A stretch of DNA of 64,000 bases from Roseateles sp. (GTDB lineage Bacteria > Pseudomonadota > Gammaproteobacteria > Burkholderiales > Burkholderiaceae_C): positions 1 through 64,000 of the forward strand of contig NZ_JAFAGT010000091.1 of NCBI RefSeq assembly GCF_019237615.1. The letters are read 5' to 3'. Below are positions 18,556-25,577 of this stretch, piece by piece (the stretch's first letter is position 1; each line of letters begins with the position of its first letter). The position numbers and the translations under genes were made by a program. The notes below the pieces were generated by a model that was not told the DNA's origin, did not search any database, and was given only the letters and a program-made list of their open reading frames with translations.

Positions 18556-19101
18556 ATGACAGACGCCACCCCAACCGACCGTTCCCTGCTGCGCCGCCAT
18601 CTGCTGGCCCAGCGCCGAGCCTTTGCCGGCACGCCCGCCTTCCAGGCTGCCGAGCATGCGCTGGGCGACGCCCTGCAGGCGCTGCTGGGCCAACTGGAGC
18701 CTGAGCTGCTGGGCGTCTACTGGCCTCTGGGCGGCGAGTTCGACCCGGGCGCCCTGGCGTACCCGCGCGCGTTGCCGTTCGCGCGCCGCGAGCCGGCCGC
18801 CATGCAGTACCGCCGCTGGGACGGTGCTGCGCCCATGGCCCGGGACGAATGCGGCATTGCCTCGTCCACGGGCGCCGTGGTCGTGCCCGACGTCGTGCTG
18901 GTGCCTTGCGTGGGCTTCACGCGTGACGGCTTCCGCCTCGGCTATGGCGGCGGCTTCTTCGACCGCTGGCTGGCCGAGCACCCCGGTGTGACGACCATTG
19001 GCCTGGCCTGGTCTGGCGCCGAGACCGGATTCCCCGTCGAGGCGCATGACCGCGCCCTGACCTTGATCCTGACCGAGCGCGAGCTCATCGCCCCTGACTG
19101 A
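18556..19101 (+). CDS. 5-formyltetrahydrofolate cyclo-ligase (first copy)
   Basis: ATP-dependent conversion of 5-formyl-THF to 5,10-methenyl-THF. The 181 aa show the family's YWPLGGEFDP block, the VLVPCVGFTRDG block and the ATP/substrate loop RLGYGGGFFDRWL. Divergent from slt with 95 bases between starts. A second, clearly different copy lies at 22543-23121. Here the usual KGE before the acidic block reads GGE. No 6S RNA fits in the short upstream gap, unlike the E. coli ssrS-ygfA locus. Confidence 0.9.
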   Translation: MTDATPTDRSLLRRHLLAQRRAFAGTPAFQAAEHALGDALQALLGQLEPELLGVYWPLGGEFDPGALAYPRALPFARREPAAMQYRRWDGAAPMARDECGIASSTGAVVVPDVVLVPCVGFTRDGFRLGYGGGFFDRWLAEHPGVTTIGLAWSGAETGFPVEAHDRALTLILTERELIAPD

Positions 19102-19118
19102 TTTCCGAGAGGACCTTG

Positions 19119-20780
19119 ATGCATGACGGCATGACGCTGATCTCGACGCTGGCCGCCGCCTTTGGCCTGGCGCTGGTGCTGGGCCTGCTGGCGCAATGGG
19201 CCAGGCTGCCGGCGCTGGTGGGCTATCTGCTGGCCGGCGTGCTGATCGGGCCGCACACACCGGGTTTCGTCGGCGACGTGCATCTGGCCCAGCAGCTGTC
19301 GGAGGTCGGGGTCATGCTGCTGATGTTCGGCGTCGGCCTGCATTTCTCGGTGCACGATCTGGTGTCGGTGAAAGGCATCGCGCTGCCGGGCGCGCTGGTG
19401 CAGATGGCCGCGGCCACGGCCATGGGCGCGGGGCTGGCGTACTGGTGGTGGGGCTGGGAGCTCGGTGCTGCACTGGTCTTCGGCCTGGCGCTGTCGGTGG
19501 CCAGCACGGTGGTGCTGCTGCGCGCGCTGGAGGCGCGCGAGCTGCTGCACACGGGCAACGGCCGCATCGCCGTGGGCTGGCTGGTCGTCGAGGATCTGGC
19601 CATGGTGCTGGCCCTGGTGCTGCTGCCGTTGCTCGGCGGCCGCGGCGAGGGCGCCTCCGGCGGCAGCCTGGCCCTCACCATCGTCACGACGCTGCTGGCC
19701 GTCGCGGCCTTTGTCGCCGTCATGCTGGTGGCGGGGCGGCGCCTGCTGCCCTGGCTGCTGTGGCAGGTCAACCGCACCGGCTCGCGCGAGCTGTTCACGC
19801 TGGCCACGGTGGCCGCGGCTGTCGGGCTGGCGGTGGGCGCGGCGGCGCTGTTCGGCGTCAGTGTCGCGCTGGGCGCCTTCTTCGCCGGCCTGGTCCTGCG
19901 CGAGTCGGCCTTCAGCGAGCGCGCGGCGCATGAGAGCCTGCCGCTGCGCGACGCCTTCGCGGTGCTGTTCTTCGTCGCCGTAGGCATGCTGTTCGACCCA
20001 CGAGTGCTCGTCGAGCAGCCGGGGGCCGTACTGGCGACGCTGGCGGTCATCCTGATCGGCAAGACATTTGCCGCCGGCGCCCTCGTGCTGCTGCTGCGCT
20101 ATCCGCTGTCGACCGCGCTGACGGTGGCCGTCAGCCTGGCGCAGATCGGCGAGTTCAGCTTCATCCTGCTGGGCCTGGGCCAGAGCCTGAACCTGGTGCC
20201 GCCGCAGGCGGCCAGCCTGGTCGTCGCCGGGGCCATCGTGTCCATTGCGCTGAACCCCTTGCTGTTCTCGGGCGTGGAGCCGCTGCGGCGCTGGGTGCTG
20301 TCGCGTTCCGGCTGGGCGCGCAAGCTGGAGGCTCGCGACGATCCGCTGGCCGAGCTGCCCGCCGACACGCCGCAGAGTGCGCTGGCCGGCCAGGTCGTGC
20401 TGGTGGGCCATGGCACGCTGGGCACGGCGCTGCGCGCGGAGCTTGGCGGCCGGCCCATGGTGGTCATCGATCGCGACCGCGACGTCGTCGAGAAGCTGCG
20501 GGCCTCGGGCCAGGCGGCCGTGCTGGGCGAGGCGGGCGAGGCCATGACGCTGGTGCAGGCTCATATCGCGCAGGCTGCCTGGCTGCTCATCGCAGTGGCC
20601 GACGTGCGCGGCGTGCCGGCCATGCTGGCGCTGGCGCGCCAGCTCAACCCGGCCCTGCGCTGCGCCGTTGTCGCGCATACGCGGGAAGAGGCGCAATGGT
20701 TGCGCGACGCGGGTGTCAACGAGGTGCTGCGCGCGCAGCAGGCGCTGGCGCAGGCGCTGGCACGCGTGGTGGCGGCCTAG
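19119..20780 (+). CDS. KefB/YbaL-type monovalent cation:proton antiporter with RCK domain
   Basis: CPA2-family antiporter of 553 aa. About 12 membrane helices (residues 1-390) include LPALVGYLLAGVLIGPHTPG and GVMLLMFGVGLHFS. A C-terminal TrkA-N/RCK nucleotide-binding domain begins at QVVLVGHGTLGTAL. The ATG at 19119 follows a GAGAGGA ribosome-binding site at 5 bases; a TTG immediately upstream is less likely. In E. coli Kef proteins glutathione adducts gate K+ efflux; whether that holds here is inference, as it looks closest to YbaL. Confidence 0.87.
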   Translation: MHDGMTLISTLAAAFGLALVLGLLAQWARLPALVGYLLAGVLIGPHTPGFVGDVHLAQQLSEVGVMLLMFGVGLHFSVHDLVSVKGIALPGALVQMAAATAMGAGLAYWWWGWELGAALVFGLALSVASTVVLLRALEARELLHTGNGRIAVGWLVVEDLAMVLALVLLPLLGGRGEGASGGSLALTIVTTLLAVAAFVAVMLVAGRRLLPWLLWQVNRTGSRELFTLATVAAAVGLAVGAAALFGVSVALGAFFAGLVLRESAFSERAAHESLPLRDAFAVLFFVAVGMLFDPRVLVEQPGAVLATLAVILIGKTFAAGALVLLLRYPLSTALTVAVSLAQIGEFSFILLGLGQSLNLVPPQAASLVVAGAIVSIALNPLLFSGVEPLRRWVLSRSGWARKLEARDDPLAELPADTPQSALAGQVVLVGHGTLGTALRAELGGRPMVVIDRDRDVVEKLRASGQAAVLGEAGEAMTLVQAHIAQAAWLLIAVADVRGVPAMLALARQLNPALRCAVVAHTREEAQWLRDAGVNEVLRAQQALAQALARVVAA

Positions 20781-20810
20781 GGCCGGCCGCCGAAGCCTGA
20801 CAGGCCCTGG

Positions 20811-21758
20811 TCAAACCCCGGCCAGCTGCGCACGCGTGACGGCAGCCTGTTCGCGCACCCAGTCGGCGAACTGCCGCACCTCGGGACGGCGCGCCGTGTT
20901 GGGGCCCAGCATCATCCAGTAGCTGAAGGGACTGCCCAGCCGCCCGGCCTTGCCGAAGGGCTCGACCAGCTCGCCGCGCTGCAGGTGCTCGTGCACCAGC
21001 GGCAGGCGGGCCAGGGCGACGCCCTGGCCGGTCAGCGCGGCCTGAACCTGCTGGTAGGTGAAGTTCAGGTACAGCCAGCGGCGCGGCTGCAGGTCATGCT
21101 CGCCCATCTGCGTCAGCCAGCGCCGCCAGCTCAGGTATTCGGCGCTGGGGCGGGGGTCGTCCTCTTCGGCCAGCGCATGGCCGGCGAGGTCGGCCGCCTG
21201 CTTCAGCGGCGCCGGCGGGTTCTGCAGATACCAGGGGCTGACCGTGGGCGACAGCAGCTCCTCGAAGAGCTGCTCGGCGTCAGGTGGCACGGAGGGGCGG
21301 TCGTCGTAGCGCAGCGCCAGGTCGCTCTCGCCGTCCTCCAGGTCCACCTTGCGGTCATAGGCCGACACGCGGATGTCGATGTCCTCGTGCTGGCGCTGGA
21401 AGGCCTCCATCCGCGGGATCAGCCACAGCGACGCGAACGACGCGAAAGTGCTGACGTTGACGACGCGCCGGCCGCGCGCGCGGCGGATCTGGCGCACGGT
21501 CTGGTCCAGCCGCGACAGCACCGCCACGGCGGTGGGAAGCAGCACCGCGCCATCGCCGGACAGCTCCACTTTGCGCGTGCCGCGCAGGAACAGCGTGCAG
21601 CCGATCTCCTCCTCCAGAGACTGGATCTGCCTGCTGATGGCCGACTGAGTCAGGCTCAGCTCGTCGGCCGCCGCGCGAAAGGACAGCAGCCGCGCCACGG
21701 CCTCGAAGGCGCGCAGCGGACCGATGGACAGCGGCCTCTGCCGCACGGGCTGATTCAT
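20811..21758 (-). CDS. LysR family transcriptional regulator (GcvA-like)
   Basis: DNA-binding regulator of 315 aa. The winged helix-turn-helix spans about residues 11-70 (AFEAVARLLSFRAAADELSL, then TQSAISRQIQSLEEEIG), with a LysR substrate-binding domain from about 95. The block RVSAYDRKVDLEDGESDLALR resembles GcvA-type members. It is divergent from the small DUF2917 gene, and the 90-base gap between them contains a long dyad (21804-21836). Control of that gene and of itself is the likely role; the effector is unknown. Confidence 0.9.
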   Translation of the reverse strand: MNQPVRQRPLSIGPLRAFEAVARLLSFRAAADELSLTQSAISRQIQSLEEEIGCTLFLRGTRKVELSGDGAVLLPTAVAVLSRLDQTVRQIRRARGRRVVNVSTFASFASLWLIPRMEAFQRQHEDIDIRVSAYDRKVDLEDGESDLALRYDDRPSVPPDAEQLFEELLSPTVSPWYLQNPPAPLKQAADLAGHALAEEDDPRPSAEYLSWRRWLTQMGEHDLQPRRWLYLNFTYQQVQAALTGQGVALARLPLVHEHLQRGELVEPFGKAGRLGSPFSYWMMLGPNTARRPEVRQFADWVREQAAVTRAQLAGV

Positions 21759-21803
21759 GCGTGGATGGTATCAATCTGCGCCGCAGAGTCATTGGACCGC
21801 CTT

Positions 21804-21836
21804 GGGTGATCCCAGCAGAATTCTGGGCATCAACCC
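21804..21836. promoter_or_regulatory. Long imperfect dyad, candidate LysR operator
   Basis: The left arm GGGTGATCCCAG (21804-21815) mirrors the right arm CTGGGCATCAACCC (21823-21836), differing only by two single-base insertions. The centre holds the palindrome AGAATTCT (21817-21824). It lies midway between the divergent lysR start (21758) and DUF2917 start (21849), where a LysR regulator would be expected to bind. Function is inferred from position. Confidence 0.5.
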
Positions 21837-21848
21837 TGGAGCAACATC

Positions 21849-22145
21849 ATGAGCGATGCGCAATCTACATGGCATCTGGACGGTGGCCGGGCCTTGACGC
21901 TGGCCGGTGCGGCCGAGGCGCGCCGGCTGGCGGTGGCGTGCGGCCGGGTCTGGCTGACGCTGTCCGGCACGGCAGACGAGCCGGCTCAGGACCAGTGGCT
22001 GGAGGCCGGCGAGGCCGTGGCGCTGGCACCGGGCCAGACGGCGGTGCTGGAAGGCTGGCCGGCGGCCGACTTCCAGCTGCTGGTGCCGCCTGCGTCAGCG
22101 GGTGCGCGGCGCGGCTTTCTTGGTCGCCGGCTTTTGGGCCGCTGA
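21849..22145 (+). CDS. DUF2917 domain protein
   Basis: Small cytoplasmic protein of 98 aa with the DUF2917 pattern: ARRLAVACGRVWLTLSGTADEPAQDQWL followed (in two halves) by GEAVALAPGQTAVLEGW. A beta-rich, cupin-like fold is often suggested for this family, but no function is established. It is divergent from the LysR gene, a pairing I recall from related Burkholderiales. Its last 51 bases overlap the 3' end of the convergent TfoX gene, so its arginine-rich C-terminus (ARRGFLGRRLLGR) is encoded opposite the lysine/arginine tail of TfoX. Confidence 0.75.
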   Translation: MSDAQSTWHLDGGRALTLAGAAEARRLAVACGRVWLTLSGTADEPAQDQWLEAGEAVALAPGQTAVLEGWPAADFQLLVPPASAGARRGFLGRRLLGR

Positions 22146-22517
22146 AGTCTTCTTGGTCGCCGGTCGCCGGGTCGATGCATTCTTGGCTTTGGCATTGGCG
22201 GCCCGCAGCGCGGCTTCCAAGGCAAGCCGTGCCCATGGCAGCATCAGCGGCGGCGATTCCAGCGCCTCCTCGGGCGGGCGGTAGTAGCTCATCACCATGC
22301 GCTCGCCGTCCTTCATGGGGTAGGTGAAGGGCGGGCAGCCGGCGGCGACGAAGCGCTCGCGGCTGAGGTCGTCGGCCTTCAGGAAGAGCTGCCCCTCGTC
22401 GATGATGGCCATGAACAGGCCGTCCAGGTAGATGCCCTGGCCGCCGAACATGCGGCGCACGCGCACGGGCCCCAGGGGCGACAGCAGCTCGACGCAGAGT
22501 TCGGTGAACGCATCCAT
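22095..22517 (-). CDS. TfoX/Sxy N-terminal domain protein
   Basis: Protein of 140 aa with a TfoX N-terminal domain over about residues 1-100 (RRMFGGQGIYLDGLFMAII, then YPMKDGERMVMSYYRPPEE). A basic, low-complexity tail rich in KATKK/AAP follows, as in histone-like C-termini. The TfoX C-terminal domain is absent. ATG 22517 was chosen because homology begins there. TfoX proteins of gammaproteobacteria affect competence; this short type is uncharacterised. Its 3' end overlaps the DUF2917 gene by 51 bases. Confidence 0.8.
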   Translation of the reverse strand: MDAFTELCVELLSPLGPVRVRRMFGGQGIYLDGLFMAIIDEGQLFLKADDLSRERFVAAGCPPFTYPMKDGERMVMSYYRPPEEALESPPLMLPWARLALEAALRAANAKAKNASTRRPATKKTSAAQKPATKKAAPRTR

Positions 22518-22542
22518 GCCGAGGAATGTAAGCTCGCGCGCC

Positions 22543-23121
22543 ATGGATGCGAACGACCGCGCCGCCGTCCGGCACAAGCTGATCGAGCAACGCCTGGCCC
22601 TGCCGGACCGTCTGGCCCTGGCGGCCGACCTGCAGGAGGTGCTGCGCGTCTGGCTGCTGCGACGGCGCGAGACCACCATTGGCGCCTATTGGCCCATCAA
22701 GGGCGAGTTCGACCCGCTGCCGGCGCTGTACCGCTGGAGCGAGGACGCCCCGGAGCGCCAGCAGCGTCGAATAGGGCTGCCGGTGGTCGACAAGGTGCAC
22801 GGCACGCTGCGCTTCCATGTCTGGTACCCGGGCTGCCCGATGGAGGAAGACGCCTTCCACATCCCCAAGCCCAAGGGCACCGAGGAGTTCCGGCCGCAGT
22901 TGATGCTGGTGCCCTGCCTGGGCTATGGCCCCTGCGGCCTGCGTCTGGGCTATGGCGGCGGCTTCATGGACAAGACGCTGGCCGAGATGCAGCCGCGGCC
23001 TGCCGCCGTGGGCATTGGCTATGCGCATGGCTTTCTGCCACTGCTCAAGCCCAGCCCGCTGGACGTGGCGCTGGACGCGATGCTGACGGAAGAGGGCGTG
23101 GTCTGGGACCGCGAGGGCTGA
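22543..23121 (+). CDS. 5-formyltetrahydrofolate cyclo-ligase family protein (second copy)
   Basis: A 192-aa member of the 5-FCL family with the YWPIKGEFDPLPAL block, LMLVPCLGYGPCG and the loop RLGYGGGFMDKTL. It keeps the KGE absent from the first copy but has an insertion (FHVWYPGCPMEEDAFHIPKP) and LGYGGGFMDK where the first has GFFDR. It may be a true isozyme or a family member with another substrate. The ATG at 22543 sits only 25 bases from the divergent TfoX start. Confidence 0.82.
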   Translation: MDANDRAAVRHKLIEQRLALPDRLALAADLQEVLRVWLLRRRETTIGAYWPIKGEFDPLPALYRWSEDAPERQQRRIGLPVVDKVHGTLRFHVWYPGCPMEEDAFHIPKPKGTEEFRPQLMLVPCLGYGPCGLRLGYGGGFMDKTLAEMQPRPAAVGIGYAHGFLPLLKPSPLDVALDAMLTEEGVVWDREG

Positions 23122-23172
23122 CGACTGGCTGCCGGACAATGCCGGCACGTCCTTTGCCACAAGCCAACCGCC

Positions 23173-23409
23173 ATGACCAAGCCCACCCTGCTGTTGACCG
23201 CGGCCGCCGCTGCCTTGCTGATGACCCAGCCAGTGCTGGCTGCCCCCAAGCCCTGCGACGAGCTGAAGGCGGAGATCGCCGCCAAGCTCGATGAGAAGGG
23301 CGTTCAGGGCTACGAGATCACGGCGGTAGAGAACGACAAGGTGGGCGATGCCAAGGTCATCGGCAGCTGCGACGGCGGTACCAGGAAACTGACCTATGTC
23401 CGCAAGTGA
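23173..23409 (+). CDS. DUF1161 small periplasmic protein
   Basis: Protein of 78 aa with a signal peptide (cleavage near VLA-APK). The mature part of about 53 residues carries the DUF1161 pattern CDELKAEIAAKLDEKGVQGY and a second cysteine in GSCDGG, so a disulfide is likely after export. Function unknown. It ends 10 bases before the pepQ start and probably shares its message. Confidence 0.8.
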   Translation: MTKPTLLLTAAAAALLMTQPVLAAPKPCDELKAEIAAKLDEKGVQGYEITAVENDKVGDAKVIGSCDGGTRKLTYVRK

Positions 23410-23419
23410 GGGGGCAGCC

Positions 23420-24739
23420 ATGAGCCTTTACCTTGACCACCTCGCCACGCTGCAGCGCCAGGCCGAAACCGCGCTGGAGCGCACCGGCTTCGACGCGCTG
23501 CTGATCGCCTCCGGCATCGAGAAGTACGCCTTCCTCGACGACCGGCCCTATCTGTTCCAGCCCAACCCGCACTTCAAGCAGTGGCTGCCGCTGACCCAGC
23601 ACCCGCATTCCTGGCTGGCCGTGCGACCGGGCCGCAAGCCGCGCGTCGTCTACTACCAGCCCGACGACTACTGGCACGTGCCACCCAGCGCGCCCAGCGG
23701 TGAATGGGTGGATGCGGTGGAACTTGTCGTCATCCGCGAGCCTGAGGAAGCCGCCAGGGCGCTGGGCGACTGCGTCACGCCGCGCACAGCGATCGTCGGC
23801 GAGGCCGATGCCGCGCTGGCGGGGCTCATCCCCAACAACCCCGAACCGCTGCTGAACCTGCTGCACTGGGCGCGCGGCGTGAAGACCCCCTACGAGCTGG
23901 CGCAGATGCGCGCTGCCCAGCGTCTCGCAGTGCCGGGTCACAACGCTGCCCGCGCTGCCTTTCTGCGCGGCGAGAGCGAGGCCGGCATCCACCGCGCCTA
24001 TCTGGTCGCGACCGGCCACACCGATCGCGACCTTCCCTACGGCAACATCGTCGGCCTCAACGAGCATGCCGCGGTGCTGCACTACCAGTACCAGGACGAG
24101 CGCGCGCCGGCCGAGCCGCGCAGCTTCCTCATCGACGCCGGTGCGCAGGTGAACGGTTATGCCAGCGACATCACGCGCACCTGGGTGGCGCCCGGCCATG
24201 ACGAGTTCGCGGCGCTGGTCGCGGCGCTGGACGTCGAGCAGCTGGGCCTCGTCGACGAGGTGCGCGAGGGCGTGGACTACCGCGACATCCACCTCAGCGC
24301 CCACCGCCGCATCGCACGTGTGCTGCGCGGCGCCGGCCTCGTGGCCATGAGCGAGGAGGCCATGGTGGCCGAAGGCGTGACCAGGCCCTTCTTCCCGCAT
24401 GGCATCGGCCATCTGCTAGGCCTGCAGGTGCATGACGTCGGCGGCTTCATGGCCGGCGAGACCGGCGGCGTGGCCGACAAGCCCGAGGGCCATCGCTATC
24501 TGCGTCTGACGCGAACGCTGCAGGCCGGCATGGCGGTCACCATCGAGCCGGGCCTGTATTTCATCCCGACGCTGCTGCGTGAGCTGCGCGCGTCCAGGCA
24601 TGCGGCCCAGGTGGATTGGACGAAGGTGGACCGGTTGTCGTGCTACGGCGGCATCCGCATCGAGGACGACGTGGTCTGCCGTGCCGTCGGTGAGGCCCCC
24701 GAGAACCTGACGCGCGACGCCTTCGCCGCTATCGGTTGA
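23420..24739 (+). CDS. pepQ: Xaa-Pro dipeptidase (prolidase)
   Basis: M24B metallopeptidase hydrolysing Xaa-Pro dipeptides with two metal ions. The 439 aa show the metal-ligand series: D in IDAGAQVNGYASDITRTW, H in FPHGIGHLLGLQVHD, E in AVTIEPGLYF and E in GGIRIEDDV. The N-terminal creatinase-like domain covers about residues 1-165. The ATG at 23420 follows a GAGGGGG ribosome-binding site and matches PepQ length. Downstream lies the decayed GH74 fragment. Confidence 0.94.
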   Translation: MSLYLDHLATLQRQAETALERTGFDALLIASGIEKYAFLDDRPYLFQPNPHFKQWLPLTQHPHSWLAVRPGRKPRVVYYQPDDYWHVPPSAPSGEWVDAVELVVIREPEEAARALGDCVTPRTAIVGEADAALAGLIPNNPEPLLNLLHWARGVKTPYELAQMRAAQRLAVPGHNAARAAFLRGESEAGIHRAYLVATGHTDRDLPYGNIVGLNEHAAVLHYQYQDERAPAEPRSFLIDAGAQVNGYASDITRTWVAPGHDEFAALVAALDVEQLGLVDEVREGVDYRDIHLSAHRRIARVLRGAGLVAMSEEAMVAEGVTRPFFPHGIGHLLGLQVHDVGGFMAGETGGVADKPEGHRYLRLTRTLQAGMAVTIEPGLYFIPTLLRELRASRHAAQVDWTKVDRLSCYGGIRIEDDVVCRAVGEAPENLTRDAFAAIG

Positions 24740-24753
24740 CCGGGCGCCGGAGG

Positions 24754-24915
24754 GCATGCCGCGCACGTGCGTGCCGACGTAGACGCAGCCGTAGGCCTCG
24801 GGGTCGCCGTTGACCAGCAGGATCGCCCCCACTGGTGGGCATCGTCGCTGATGCGTGCCCGGCTGGCGGCGCCGTCCGCGGAGCGGCAAAGGCCGTAGCG
24901 GCCGGAGATGGTGAC
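24754..24915 (-). pseudogene. Remnant of a GH74-type (xyloglucanase-like) glycoside hydrolase C-terminus
   Basis: Read on the minus strand, 24915 to about 24831 encodes VTISGRYGLCRSADG followed by ISDDAHQWG. After a shift of one base, 24830 to 24754 encodes NGDPEAYG then VYVGTHVRGM. These match in order the end of GH74/oligoxyloglucanase propeller proteins, whose pattern is roughly GLYRSTDGG, INDDAHQWG, GDPRVYG, VYVGTNGRG. One missing base in the run of five Cs (plus strand 24826-24830) would rejoin the two halves. No start, no upstream propeller blades and no stop at the expected place are present, so this is a relic of about 55 codons. Confidence 0.65.
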
Positions 24916-25093
24916 CCTCAGCGAAGTCAGGACGCTGCAGCTCCTACCTGTTCTGGAGCTTTGCCGTCGGCGGCCTGACGCGTCCTGAGTTGCACGAGCT
25001 GAAAGATGAAGGTTCTACTCGCTGCAAGGCGGTCGGTGAGGTATGCCGCGCTGGGGTGATGGTGCTTGATCTGGCCCTTTCCTGCCCACGGCT
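24916..25093. other. Intergenic stretch without recognised gene
   Basis: Together with the relic next to it, this fills the 354-base gap between pepQ and the phosphatase gene. Several short frames exist but none resembles a known protein, and further GH74 sequence could not be read here. It may be more decayed DNA. Confidence 0.4.
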
Positions 25094-25558
25094 TCAGCGA
25101 GCACGCAGCGCCGCGACGAGCCCGTCACAGGCCGCCTCTACGAGATCCAGCACTTCTTCGAATCCCGCCGTACCGCCGTAGTAGGGGTCAGGCACATGCG
25201 GGCGGCCGGCCCGGGGCGCGTAGTCCATCAGCAGCTTCAGGCGATGACGCTGCGCGGGCGGGCACAGCACTTGAGCGTTCGCGAGGTTGTCCTCGTCCAT
25301 GGCCAGCACGAGATCGAAGCGGGAAAAGTCCGCGGCGATCAGCTTGCGGGCGCGCAGCGCGCCGAGGGCGTAGCCGCGCCTGGCTGCATGCGCCTGGCTG
25401 CGCTCGTCCGGCGGCTCGCCCACGTGGTAGCCATGCGTGCCGGCGGAGTCCACCTCGACGTCGAGTCCGGCGGCTGCCAGTTTTGCGCGCATGACGCCCT
25501 CAGCCGTGGGGCTGCGGCAGATGTTGCCCATGCAGAAGAAGAGGATGCGGCGCGTCAT
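25094..25558 (-). CDS. Low-molecular-weight protein-tyrosine phosphatase
   Basis: Cytoplasmic phosphatase of 154 aa. The P-loop CMGNICRS (CX5R) lies at about residues 9-16 after FF, and the general-acid motif DPYYGG near residue 125. A GTG two codons upstream (25564) is an alternative start. Family members dephosphorylate tyrosine kinases of capsule synthesis or small substrates; no kinase or capsule gene is adjacent, so the partner is unknown. It follows the TonB receptor by 19 bases on the same strand and may be co-transcribed. Confidence 0.9.
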   Translation of the reverse strand: MTRRILFFCMGNICRSPTAEGVMRAKLAAAGLDVEVDSAGTHGYHVGEPPDERSQAHAARRGYALGALRARKLIAADFSRFDLVLAMDEDNLANAQVLCPPAQRHRLKLLMDYAPRAGRPHVPDPYYGGTAGFEEVLDLVEAACDGLVAALRAR

Positions 25559-25577
25559 GGCCACATTCTCGATGCGG

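Noticed and set aside
24916-25181. Short plus-strand frame with LHELKDEGSTRC after pepQ
   Set aside because: It starts at TTG with no ribosome-binding site, resembles nothing I know and runs into the phosphatase gene.
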